Part shown: piece after piece, positions 1 to 5,927 of the stretch
How positions within the stretch are numbered: the first letter of the stretch is position 1
Layout of the letters: every line of letters starts with the position of its first letter
Source: an uncultured Arenimonas sp.
Lineage (GTDB): Bacteria > Pseudomonadota > Gammaproteobacteria > Xanthomonadales > Xanthomonadaceae
DNA: 5,927 nt
Assembly (NCBI GenBank): GCA_946885815.1
Contig: CAMPHE010000126.1
Coordinates: 1 to 5,927, forward strand
Direction of reading: 5' to 3'
Program-made: the position numbers and the translations under genes
The notes under the pieces: model-generated
The model's input: only the letters and a program-made list of their open reading frames with translations
What the model was told of the DNA's origin: nothing
Database searches by the model: none

Positions 1-1068
1 CTGGTCAACGAGCAGAAGTACTTCGCCAGCACCGACGGCAGCTACATCGACCAGGACGTGCACCGCATCTGGGCCCCGTTCACCGTGACCGCGGTGAACA
101 AGGAGACCGGCAAGTTCCGCACCCGCGACGGCCTGTCGGCGCCGATGGGCATGGGTTACGAATACCTCGACGGCGGCGGCAGGAAGTACGTGTCGCCGAA
201 CGGCGTGATCAACTACGGCAACCGCTACGACATGCTCGAGGACGCCACCGCGGCGGCGAAGCAGGCGCGCGAGAAGCTGTCGGCGCCGTCGGTGAAGCCG
301 GGCAAGTACGACCTCGTGCTCGACCCGACCAATCTGTACCTGACGATCCACGAGAACGTCGGCCACCCGCTCGAGCTCGACCGCGTGCTCGGCTACGAGG
401 CCAACTACGCCGGCACCAGCTTCGCGACGCTCGACAAGCGCGAGAACCGCTTCCAGTACGGCAGCGACATCGTCAACCTGTTCGCCGACAAGGTGCAGGT
501 CGGCAGCCTCGGCGCGGTCGGCTACGACGACGAGGGCGTCCGCACCAAGAAGTGGGACCTGGTGAAGGACGGCGTGCTCGTCGACTACCAGGCGATCCGC
601 GACCAGGCGCACATCCTCGGCAAGACCGAATCCGACGGCTGCTGCTACGCCGATTCGTGGGCCAGCGTGCAGTTCCAGCGCATGGCGAACGTGTCGCTGG
701 CGCCGGGCAAGACGCCGCTCAGCGTCGAGAAGATGATCGGCGACGTCGAGAAGGGCATCTACATCGTCGGCGACGGCTCGTTCTCGATCGACCAGCAGCG
801 CTACAACGCGCAGTTCGGCGGCCAGCTGTTCTACGAGATCGAGAACGGCAAGATCACGCGCATGCTCGAGGACGTCGCGTACCAGATCCGCACGCCGGAA
901 TTCTGGGCGGCCTGCTCGGCGATCTGCGACGAATCCGACTACCGCCTCGGCGGCTCGTTCTTCGACGGCAAGGGCCAGCCCGGCCAGATCTCGGCGGTGT
1001 CGCACGGCGCGTCGACGACGCGATTCGACGGCATCAACATCATCAACACCGCCCGCAACATCGGCTGA
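1..1068 (+). CDS. TldD/PmbA-family metallopeptidase, TldD-type catalytic subunit (5' partial)
   Basis: The reading frame is open from base 1, so the N-terminal part lies outside the window; 355 residues are visible before the TGA at 1066-1068. The GTG at 58 is only an internal codon. Codons 349-366 encode HENVGH, the HExxxH zinc and catalytic motif of TldD, followed by LELDR, matching the LEGD-like continuation of the family. Further family marks are the RMANVSLAPG segment (about 679-708), the GIYIVGDGS strand (about 754-780) and the C-terminal GKGQPGQ motif (967-987). The TldD/TldE heterodimer is known in E. coli as a metalloprotease that degrades short unfolded peptides and matures microcin B17; the role here is inferred by homology. 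Where E. coli TldD has its third zinc ligand, Cys just before GK, this protein has Asp (964-966), so it probably belongs to a distinct subfamily, and no tldD symbol is assigned. It is followed after 14 bp by its likely partner. Family assignment is firm; substrate and cell location are unknown. Confidence 0.93.
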   Translation: MVNEQKYFASTDGSYIDQDVHRIWAPFTVTAVNKETGKFRTRDGLSAPMGMGYEYLDGGGRKYVSPNGVINYGNRYDMLEDATAAAKQAREKLSAPSVKPGKYDLVLDPTNLYLTIHENVGHPLELDRVLGYEANYAGTSFATLDKRENRFQYGSDIVNLFADKVQVGSLGAVGYDDEGVRTKKWDLVKDGVLVDYQAIRDQAHILGKTESDGCCYADSWASVQFQRMANVSLAPGKTPLSVEKMIGDVEKGIYIVGDGSFSIDQQRYNAQFGGQLFYEIENGKITRMLEDVAYQIRTPEFWAACSAICDESDYRLGGSFFDGKGQPGQISAVSHGASTTRFDGINIINTARNIG

Positions 1069-1070
1069 CC

Positions 1071-1074
1071 GGAG
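1071..1074 (+). promoter_or_regulatory. Shine-Dalgarno site of the TldE-type gene
   Basis: GGAG lies 8 nt before the ATG at 1083, in the 14-bp gap after the tldD-type stop. It supports the start at 1083. The same frame stays open far upstream, to at least 552, but there it only overlaps the tldD-type gene. Confidence 0.7.
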
Positions 1075-1082
1075 CCCTGACC

Positions 1083-2417
1083 ATGACCCTTTTCACCGAA
1101 GACCAGGCCAAGGCGATCCTCGACAAGGTCATCGCGCTGTCCACCGCCGACGACTGCACCGCCACGCTCACCGGCAACATCGACGGCAACATCCGCTTCG
1201 CGCTCAACGCGGTCTCGACCAGCGGCATCGTCGAGAACGCGCAGCTGATCGTGCAGAGCGCGTACGGCAAGCGCGAGGGCACCGCGACGACGAACGCGTT
1301 CGACGACGCGGCGCTGGAGCGCGTGGTCCGCGCCGCCGAATCGCTGGCGAAGCTGGCCCCGGAGAACCCGGAGTACATGCCGCCGCTCGAGAAGCAGACG
1401 TACGTGCCGTCGCCGACGTTCGTCCAGTCCACGGCCGACATCACGCCGGAGCAGCGCGCGGCGATCGCCGCCGCGTCGATCGGGCCGGCGAAGGCCGGCG
1501 ACCTGGTCGCGGCCGGCTTCCTGCAGGACGGCCAGAGCTTCTTCGCGTTCGCGAACAACAAGGGCAACTACGGCTTCGCCCGCGCCACCAACGCCGACTA
1601 CACGTGCACCGTGCGCACGGCCGATGGCCGCGGTTCGGGCTGGGTGGCGCGCAATGTCGCCGACATCACGCAGTTCGACGCCGACGACGCGATCGCCGTC
1701 GCGATCCAGAAGGCGCGCGACTCCGCCGACGCGAAGGCGCTGGAACCGGGCAAGTACACGGTGATCCTGGAGCCGGCGGCGGCCGCCGGGCTGATCAACT
1801 TCATGATGTTCTTCTTCGACGCGCGCCAGGCCGACGAGGGCCGCAGCTTCCTGTCGAAGAAGGGCGGCGGCACGAAGGTCGGCGAGCAGGTGTACGACCC
1901 GCAGGTGAACATCTGGGCCGACCCGTGGGACCCGCGCGCCGCGGTGATGCCGTGGGACGGCGAAGGCCTGCCGCGCGAGAAGCATCCGATCGTGAAGGAC
2001 GGCAAGGTCGAGTACCTGCAGTACTCGCGCTACTGGGCCAAGGAAAAGGGCAAGCGCGCGGTCGGCCAGCCCGGCAACATCCTGATGGCCGGCGGCACGA
2101 AGAGCACCGCCGATCTCGTGAAGTCGACGCAGAAGGGCATTCTGGTGACGCGCACGTGGTACATCCGGATGGTCGATCCGCAGACCGTGCTGCTCACCGG
2201 CCTGACGCGCGACGGCACCTTCTACATCGAGAACGGCGAGATCAAGTATCCGGTGAAGAACTTCCGCTTCAACGAATCGCCGGTGATCATGCTCAACAAC
2301 ATCGAGGAACTGGGCAAGCCGATCCGGCTGACCGGCGACGAGTCCCCGTTCGTGATGATGATCCCGCCGATGAAGCTGCGCGACTTCACCTTCTCGTCCC
2401 TGAGCGACGCGGTCTGA
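1083..2417 (+). CDS. TldD/PmbA-family protein, TldE/PmbA-type non-catalytic partner
   Basis: This encodes 444 residues, about the usual length of PmbA/TldE (roughly 450). The ATG at 1083 has GGAG 8 nt upstream. It shares the TldD/PmbA layout: an N-terminal alpha/beta domain with the SGIVENAQL strand (about 47-55), the KYTVILEPAAAAGLINFMM segment (224-242), DGEGLPREK (292-300), and a C-terminal beta-rich half with RTWYIRMVDPQT (357-368) and YIENGEIKYPVKNFRF (381-396). The 224-242 segment lines up with the KYDLVLDPTNLYLTIHENVGH stretch of the neighbouring gene, but the HExxxH is replaced by small and hydrophobic residues. This subunit should therefore not bind zinc, as in known TldE. No signal peptide is seen (start MTLFTEDQAK), suggesting a cytoplasmic protein. 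It most likely forms a heterodimer with the upstream product, with TldD supplying the catalytic site. A second independent peptidase is unlikely because the metal motif is absent. Confidence 0.93.
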   Translation: MTLFTEDQAKAILDKVIALSTADDCTATLTGNIDGNIRFALNAVSTSGIVENAQLIVQSAYGKREGTATTNAFDDAALERVVRAAESLAKLAPENPEYMPPLEKQTYVPSPTFVQSTADITPEQRAAIAAASIGPAKAGDLVAAGFLQDGQSFFAFANNKGNYGFARATNADYTCTVRTADGRGSGWVARNVADITQFDADDAIAVAIQKARDSADAKALEPGKYTVILEPAAAAGLINFMMFFFDARQADEGRSFLSKKGGGTKVGEQVYDPQVNIWADPWDPRAAVMPWDGEGLPREKHPIVKDGKVEYLQYSRYWAKEKGKRAVGQPGNILMAGGTKSTADLVKSTQKGILVTRTWYIRMVDPQTVLLTGLTRDGTFYIENGEIKYPVKNFRFNESPVIMLNNIEELGKPIRLTGDESPFVMMIPPMKLRDFTFSSLSDAV

Positions 2418-2426
2418 GGGTGGGAG

Positions 2427-2446
2427 GGCCTTCAGGCCCGAAGGCC
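2427..2446 (+). promoter_or_regulatory. Small hairpin enclosing the ribosome-binding region of the DUF4159 gene
   Basis: GGCCTTC (2427-2433) and GAAGGCC (2440-2446) are perfect reverse complements, forming a 7-bp stem with a 6-nt loop. The only Shine-Dalgarno-like sequence before the ATG at 2452 is GAAGG (2440-2444, 7 nt spacing), and it lies within the 3' strand of this stem. Folding of the mRNA would mask it, although ribosomes finishing the upstream gene at 2417 could open it. There is no T-run after the stem, so it is not an intrinsic terminator. The structure is visible; regulation is inferred. Confidence 0.5.
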
Positions 2447-2451
2447 ACGCC

Positions 2452-3171
2452 ATGAACCGCGCGGCCTTCCTCCGGCTCTTCGCCGGCGCGCTGGCGGGTG
2501 CGGCTTCGGCCCCGATCTCGAAAGCGATCGGGGCTGAAGTCCCTCCCACAGGCGCCGAATTCGATTTCTGGTTCACGCGGCTGATGTACGACTCGGGCGA
2601 CTGGGACGTCGACCAGCGCATGCCGGCGAACCTGATCACGTCGCTGATCGAATACACGCAGCTGCGCGTGGACCCGAAGGAGCACGTGCTCGCGCTCGCC
2701 GACCCGCGGATGCTTCAGGCGCCCTTCTGCTATCTGGCCGGCCACAAGCTGGTCGAGTTCAATCCCGACGAGCGCCGCAATTTCGAGCAGTACGTGCGCA
2801 ATGGCGGATTCGTGTTCGTCGACGACTGCAACCACGACATCGACGGCCTGTTCGCGACCAGCTTCGAGGCGCAGATGGCCGACCTGTTCGGTCCGCGCGC
2901 GCTGCAGAAGCTGCCCGACACCCACCCGCTGTATTCCAGCTTCTTCCGCTTCGACGGCCCGCCGGCCACCGGCTTCGAACTCAACGGCTGGGGCGACGAC
3001 CTGGTGCACGAACACCTGCGCGGCATCGCCATCGACGGCCGCCTCGGCGTGCTCTACAGCAACAAGGACTACGGTTGCGAATGGGACTACGACTGGCGCA
3101 ACAAGCGCTGGCTGGCCGAGGACAACACGAAGTTCGGGGTGAATATCGTGGTGTACGCGCTGACGGCATAG
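2452..3171 (+). CDS. DUF4159 domain protein with signal peptide
   Basis: This encodes 239 residues. The N-terminus is MNRAAFLR followed by a hydrophobic run ([12 protein letters not shown], 9-20), a signal peptide with likely cleavage near residue 28 (AIGA before EV); AASA at 17-20 is less likely because Pro follows. The mature protein opens with [18 protein letters not shown] (37-54), the characteristic start of DUF4159. It continues with [13 protein letters not shown] (117-129), [16 protein letters not shown] (154-169) and the family ending [15 protein letters not shown] to [16 protein letters not shown]4159 has a GATase-like flavodoxin fold by family description and no established activity. 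It is often found beside MoxR, DUF58 and BatA-like genes, as here, where moxR begins 17 bp downstream. Residues 18-33 are encoded by the inner stem and right arm of the REP-like repeat, so the signal-peptide end and mature N-terminus probably arose from repeat DNA. No in-frame start further downstream would keep a signal peptide. Function unknown; a periplasmic location is inferred. Confidence 0.88.
   Translation: MNRAAFLRLFAGALAGAASAPISKAIGAEVPPTGAEFDFWFTRLMYDSGDWDVDQRMPANLITSLIEYTQLRVDPKEHVLALADPRMLQAPFCYLAGHKLVEFNPDERRNFEQYVRNGGFVFVDDCNHDIDGLFATSFEAQMADLFGPRALQKLPDTHPLYSSFFRFDGPPATGFELNGWGDDLVHEHLRGIAIDGRLGVLYSNKDYGCEWDYDWRNKRWLAEDNTKFGVNIVVYALTA
2504..2539 (+). repeat. Intragenic hairpin in the signal-peptide coding region
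   Basis: Bases 2504-2517 and 2526-2539 are complementary at 13 of 14 positions, and the exception can form G-U in RNA. The loop is 8 nt (TCGAAAGC, 2518-2525). The 3' strand overlaps the right REP arm (2528-2549), so this hairpin and long-range pairing between the two arms exclude each other. It lies within codons 18-30 of the DUF4159 gene. The pairing is visible directly; any effect on translation is not shown. Confidence 0.6.
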
Positions 3172-3175
3172 GAGC

Positions 3176-3182
3176 GGAAGAG
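3176..3182 (+). promoter_or_regulatory. Shine-Dalgarno site of the MoxR gene
   Basis: GGAAGAG lies 6 nt before the ATG at 3189, in the 17-bp gap after the TAG of the DUF4159 gene. It fixes the start at 3189; the same frame is open further upstream only within the preceding gene. It is the strongest ribosome-binding site in the window. Confidence 0.7.
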
Positions 3183-3188
3183 ACTCGC

Positions 3189-4178
3189 ATGAGCACGGAA
3201 ACCGAAATCCGGCAGCAGCTGGAAAAACTGACGCCGCTACGCACCGCGATCGCGCAGGCGATCGTCGGCCAGACCGACGTCGTCGAGCAGCTCCTCATCG
3301 GCCTGCTGGCCGGCGGGCACTGCCTGCTCGAGGGGGTGCCGGGACTCGGCAAGACGCTGCTGGTGCGCACGCTCGGGCAGGCGCTCGACCTGCGCTTCCG
3401 GCGCGTGCAGTTCACGCCGGACCTGATGCCCAGCGACATCCTCGGCACGGAGATCCTCGAGGAGGACCACGGCACGGGGCGCCGGCATTTCAAGTTCCAG
3501 CCGGGGCCGGTGTTCACGAACCTGCTGCTCGCCGACGAACTCAACCGCACGCCGCCGAAGACGCAGGCGGCGCTGCTGGAGGCGATGCAGGAGCGCACCG
3601 TCAGCTACGCCGGCGTGACGCACGAGCTGCCGGCGCCGTTCTTCGTGCTGGCGACGCAGAATCCGCTGGAGCAGGCCGGTACGTACCCGCTGCCGGAGGC
3701 GCAGCTCGACCGCTTCCTGCTGCATGTGCGCGTCGACTACCCGACGGCGGACGAGGAGCGCGACATCATCGAGCAGACCACCGGCACGCGCACGGCGGCG
3801 GTGCCGCAGGTGATGACCGGCGACGAGGTGCTGGCGCTGCAGGCGCGCGTGCGCGAAGTGCACCTGGGTGCCGACCTGCTCGAATGGATCACGCGGCTCG
3901 TGCGCGCCAGTCGCCCCGGCGACGGTGCGCCGCCGGAAGTGATGCAGTGGGTGCGCTGGGGCGCCGGCCCGCGCGCGGGGCAATCGCTGGTGCTCGCGGC
4001 GAAGGCGCGCGCACTGCTGCACGGGCGCTTCGCCGCGACGAAGGCCGACGTCGCCGCGCTCGCGGCGCCGGTGCTGCGCCATCGCCTGCTGCTGTCGTTC
4101 ACCGCCGAAGCGGAGATGAAGAGCGCCGACGACGTCGTCGCGGCCCTGCTGCGCGCGGTACCGCCGCCGGCCGGCTGA
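3189..4178 (+). CDS. MoxR-family AAA+ ATPase
   Basis: This encodes 329 residues, a usual length for MoxR ATPases. The AAA+ core is complete: [25 protein letters not shown] lead-in (25-49), Walker A GVPGLGKT (49-56), Walker [10 protein letters not shown] (112-120, with D116 and E117), sensor 1 ATQNP (155-159), the family signature LPEAQLDRF (168-176) and a sensor 2 region GAGPRAGQ (258-265, R262). The C-terminal lid helices follow (266-320). MoxR proteins are chaperone-like ATPases that act with VWA-domain partners to mature or remodel proteins, often linked to the cell envelope. The partner here is probably the DUF58 protein 10 bp downstream and the membrane protein after it. A GGAAGAG site 6 nt upstream supports the start. 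The protein is cytoplasmic with no signal or membrane segment. All key ATPase residues are present, so it should be active. The specific client is unknown. Confidence 0.96.
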   Translation: MSTETEIRQQLEKLTPLRTAIAQAIVGQTDVVEQLLIGLLAGGHCLLEGVPGLGKTLLVRTLGQALDLRFRRVQFTPDLMPSDILGTEILEEDHGTGRRHFKFQPGPVFTNLLLADELNRTPPKTQAALLEAMQERTVSYAGVTHELPAPFFVLATQNPLEQAGTYPLPEAQLDRFLLHVRVDYPTADEERDIIEQTTGTRTAAVPQVMTGDEVLALQARVREVHLGADLLEWITRLVRASRPGDGAPPEVMQWVRWGAGPRAGQSLVLAAKARALLHGRFAATKADVAALAAPVLRHRLLLSFTAEAEMKSADDVVAALLRAVPPPAG

Positions 4179-4188
4179 CGGCGTCGCC

Positions 4189-5085
4189 ATGGCCGGACGC
4201 GATCCCATCCCGCCGGACGTGCGCGCGCGGCTGCGCACGCTGCGCCTCGCCGGCCGGCGCGTGCACGGCGGCGACGGCTTCGGCCTGCATCGCAGCCGCA
4301 GCCGTGGTGCCGGCCTCGAGTTCGCGCAGTACCGCGCGTACGAACCGGGCGACGAGCCGCGGATGGTCGACTGGAAGCTGTATGCCCGTTCCGATCGCTT
4401 CTTCGTCCGCGAGGCGGAACGCGACAGTCCGCTGACGGCGTGGGTGATCGTCGACGCGACCGCGTCGATGGGCCAGGCCGACGCGGCGCGGCCCGACTGG
4501 TCGCGCCTCGACGCCGCACGCGCCCTCGCCGCCTGCGTGCTCGAACTCGCCGTGCGCCAGGGCGACCGCTTCGGTGTGGCCGCGATCGCCGGCGACGGCC
4601 TGCGGCTGGTCCCGGCCGGCAGCGGACCGCGGCATCGCGACCGCTGCCTGCACGAACTCGCCGCCGTCCGCGCGAACGGGGCGTGGCCCTCCGAGACCGC
4701 GTTGCGGCCCGTGTGGGAGCGCATCCATGCGGGCCAGCTCGCGACCCTGCTGGGCGACGACTTCGACGAGGGCGCGATCACGCTGATGGAGCGGCTGTCG
4801 GCCGCGCGCCGCGACGTGCTGAACGTGCAGATACTCACCGTCGGCGAACGCGACTTCCCGTTCACCGGCGGCCACCGGTTCCGCGATCCGGAAACCGGCG
4901 CCGAACTCGTCGGCGACGGCGCCGCATCGCGCGAAGGCTTCCTGCGCCGCTTCGCCGACGCGCGTGCGGGGCTCGACGCGCGGCTGGCGTCGGCAGGCGT
5001 GCGGCGCGCCGAGTACGTGCTCGACGAACCGCTCGATCGTCCGTTGCGCCGGTTGTTCGCGCCCGAAGCGGGCGAACGCGCATGA
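4189..5085 (+). CDS. DUF58 domain protein with VWA-like core
   Basis: This encodes 298 residues. The N-terminal half carries the DUF58 signature almost unchanged: LHRSRSRGAGLEFAQYRAYEPGDEPRMVDWKLYARSD (33-69), then FFVREAERD (71-79). It runs into a VWA-like fold with VIVDATASM (87-94), where D89, T91 and S93 fit the metal-binding DxSxS motif with Thr for the first Ser. Later strands include RFGVAAIAGDG (127-137), ATLLGDDFDEG (185-195) and VLNVQILTVGERDFPF (210-225). No membrane helix is seen, as in the short DUF58 forms. Such proteins are the usual partners of MoxR ATPases; the biochemical role is not established. The start lies 10 bp after the moxR stop with no clear Shine-Dalgarno sequence, so translation is probably coupled to moxR. 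Its TGA (5083-5085) overlaps the next start in an ATGA. Confidence 0.95.
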   Translation: MAGRDPIPPDVRARLRTLRLAGRRVHGGDGFGLHRSRSRGAGLEFAQYRAYEPGDEPRMVDWKLYARSDRFFVREAERDSPLTAWVIVDATASMGQADAARPDWSRLDAARALAACVLELAVRQGDRFGVAAIAGDGLRLVPAGSGPRHRDRCLHELAAVRANGAWPSETALRPVWERIHAGQLATLLGDDFDEGAITLMERLSAARRDVLNVQILTVGERDFPFTGGHRFRDPETGAELVGDGAASREGFLRRFADARAGLDARLASAGVRRAEYVLDEPLDRPLRRLFAPEAGERA

Positions 5086-5927
5086 GCCTGGCGTGGCTGT
5101 TCCCGCTCGGGTTCGCCGCGCTGGCCGCATGGGTGCTGCCGCTGCTGCTGCACCTGGTGCGGCGCGAGCAGCGCACGCCGACGGACTTCGCCGCGCTGCG
5201 CTGGCTGGCGGTCCGCACGCGTCCGCGCCGCCGCGTGCGTTTCGACGAGCGCTGGCTGCTGGCCGTCCGCCTCGCGCTGATCGGGGCGTTCGCACTGCTG
5301 CTCGCGCGGCCGGCGCTGGTCGGCGGGGGCGAAGGCGGCGCGGGGGACGTGGTGCATCCGGCCGTGCCGGTCGCGACGGTGGCGGCGGACGACGGGATCG
5401 AGCGACGCTGGCTCGCCGAAGGATTTCCGCCCCTCGACGCGCCGCCGCCGGCCGCGCCGACCGCGACCGCGAGCCTGCTCCGGCAGTTCGATTCCGAACT
5501 GCCGCCCGGCGCGACGCTCGCCGTGCGCGTGCCGGCCACGCTCGACGGGCTGGATGGCGAACGCCTCCGGCTGTCGCGACCGGTACGGTGGATCGTCGGC
5601 GACGACCGGGCGCGCCGCGCGGGCGCGACGCCCGCCTCTTCGCCGGAACCGTCGTCCGACCTGTCGCCCGGAGCGTCGCGCGCGGCGCTCGCGATCCGCC
5701 ATGACGACGCGCACGCCGCCGGCGCCGGTTGGCTCCGCGCGGTCGCGGCCGCGTGGCAGCGCCGCGACGACGCACGCCCCGATATCGCGCCGCTCGCGGC
5801 GCCGCTGCCCGCCGCGAGTCGCGGCGTCGCCGCGTGGCTGTCCGCCGGGGCGCTGCCGGACACGGCGCGCGGCTGGGCCGATGCCGGCGGCACGCTGCTG
5901 CTGCCGCACGATGCGCCGTGGCCGCTG
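5082..5927 (+). CDS. BatA N-terminal-type double-transmembrane protein (3' partial)
   Basis: The ATG at 5082 overlaps the DUF58 stop (ATGA), and the frame stays open to the last base, giving 282 residues with the C-terminus outside the window. The protein begins MSLAWLFPLGFAALAAWVLPLLLHLVRR: a first membrane helix (about 5-26) with the P-LLLHL-RR pattern of the BatA/aerotolerance N-terminal domain. A basic cytoplasmic loop follows (RTRPRRRVRFDERW, 45-58), then a second helix (about 59-79) ending ALLLARPAL, also typical. The rest (80-282) should be periplasmic, is rich in Ala, Pro, Arg and Asp, and includes RWLAEGFPPLD (109-119) and RLRLSRPVRWIVGDD (161-175). In true BatA/BatB a VWA DxSxS motif follows the second helix; none is seen here, so this is the VWA-less type that often sits after DUF58 genes. 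No clear Shine-Dalgarno sequence; coupling through the overlap is likely. It probably anchors the MoxR/DUF58 machinery to the membrane (inference). Confidence 0.87.
   Translation, partial: MSLAWLFPLGFAALAAWVLPLLLHLVRREQRTPTDFAALRWLAVRTRPRRRVRFDERWLLAVRLALIGAFALLLARPALVGGGEGGAGDVVHPAVPVATVAADDGIERRWLAEGFPPLDAPPPAAPTATASLLRQFDSELPPGATLAVRVPATLDGLDGERLRLSRPVRWIVGDDRARRAGATPASSPEPSSDLSPGASRAALAIRHDDAHAAGAGWLRAVAAAWQRRDDARPDIAPLAAPLPAASRGVAAWLSAGALPDTARGWADAGGTLLLPHDAPWPL

Larger units (their letters stand above)
2420..2549. repeat. REPIN-like element: two inverted REP arms spanning a gene start
   Basis: The left arm (2420-2441) begins GTGG and contains GGGCC-TTCA-GGCCC, a 5-bp stem with a 4-nt loop, the classic REP layout of a GTGG or GTAG head followed by a small palindrome. 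The right arm (2528-2549) is its inverted copy: its complement begins GTGGGAGGGACTTCAG and matches the left arm at 20 of 22 positions. The arms are separated by 86 bp (2442-2527). From memory, GTGGGAGGGACTTCAG-type repeats are dispersed in intergenic DNA of Lysobacter-like Xanthomonadales. Unusually, this copy contains the start codon (2452) and the first codons of the DUF4159 gene, and the right arm is translated. The inverted repeat is directly visible; that it is a mobile, dispersed REP family is inference. Confidence 0.72.

Noticed and set aside
552..1082. Upstream extension of the TldE-type frame within the tldD-type gene.
   Set aside because: The extension reads as an Arg-rich shadow; family similarity and a Shine-Dalgarno site both point to the ATG at 1083.
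2427..2446. Possible intrinsic terminator between the TldE-type and DUF4159 genes.
   Set aside because: The hairpin has no following T-run and the next gene starts 5 bases later, so it fits a REP arm or translational control better.
2418..2451. Possible internal promoter in the 34-bp gap before the DUF4159 gene.
   Set aside because: The gap is filled by the REP-like arm and shows no -35/-10 pair; nothing AT-rich is present.
1604..2455. Second + strand open frame inside the TldE-type gene.
   Set aside because: Arg/Gly-rich out-of-frame translation without family features, fully overlapped by the recognised gene.
939..2657. Long - strand open frame opposite the TldE-type gene (572 codons).
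   Set aside because: It is Arg/Val/Leu-rich with no recognisable motif, and it runs across the ends of two genes and the repeat. It is a compositional shadow of the TldE-type gene.
3237..5909. Very long open frame on the - strand opposite moxR, DUF58 and the BatA-like gene (890 codons).
   Set aside because: Its product is a low-complexity Arg/Gly/Ala-rich string with no domain, and the + strand codes for well-recognised proteins over the same bases. Long antisense frames are expected in DNA this rich in G+C.

Overview
This window is about 70% G+C by eye, with strongly G/C-ending codons, and reads as a single co-directional operon on the + strand of a high-GC proteobacterium. The gene set and a REP-like inverted repeat near the third gene (arms starting GTGGGAGGG and ending CCCTCCCAC) suggest Xanthomonadales, Lysobacter/Luteimonas-like. 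That assignment rests on recalled family and repeat patterns, not on a database search.

Layout, left to right: (1) the C-terminal two thirds or so of a TldD-type metallopeptidase with an intact HExxxH motif, cut by the left edge; (2) a complete TldE/PmbA-type partner without the metal motif; (3) a small exported DUF4159 protein; (4) a complete MoxR-family AAA+ ATPase; (5) a DUF58 protein with a von Willebrand A-like core; (6) the N-terminal 282 residues of a two-helix membrane protein of the BatA N-terminal family, cut by the right edge and open to the last base. Gaps are 14, 34, 17 and 10 bp, followed by a 4-bp ATGA overlap. No terminator or convincing internal promoter is visible, so one transcript is likely. 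No gene-free stretch reaches 300 bases.

Genes 4 to 6 form the usual MoxR / DUF58 / BatA-like module, in which an AAA+ ATPase is thought to act with VWA proteins to remodel or mature partners near the membrane. Genes 1 and 2 form a TldD/TldE-type peptidase pair, a class that in E. coli trims unfolded peptides such as the microcin B17 precursor. Gene 3 is a presumed periplasmic companion. The shared operon suggests one peptide- or envelope-linked process, but the substrate cannot be read from the sequence.

The most unusual item is non-coding in origin. A REPIN-like pair of inverted REP arms (2420-2441 and 2528-2549, 20 of 22 positions complementary) straddles the start codon of the DUF4159 gene. 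It supplies the ribosome-binding region and encodes the end of the signal peptide.
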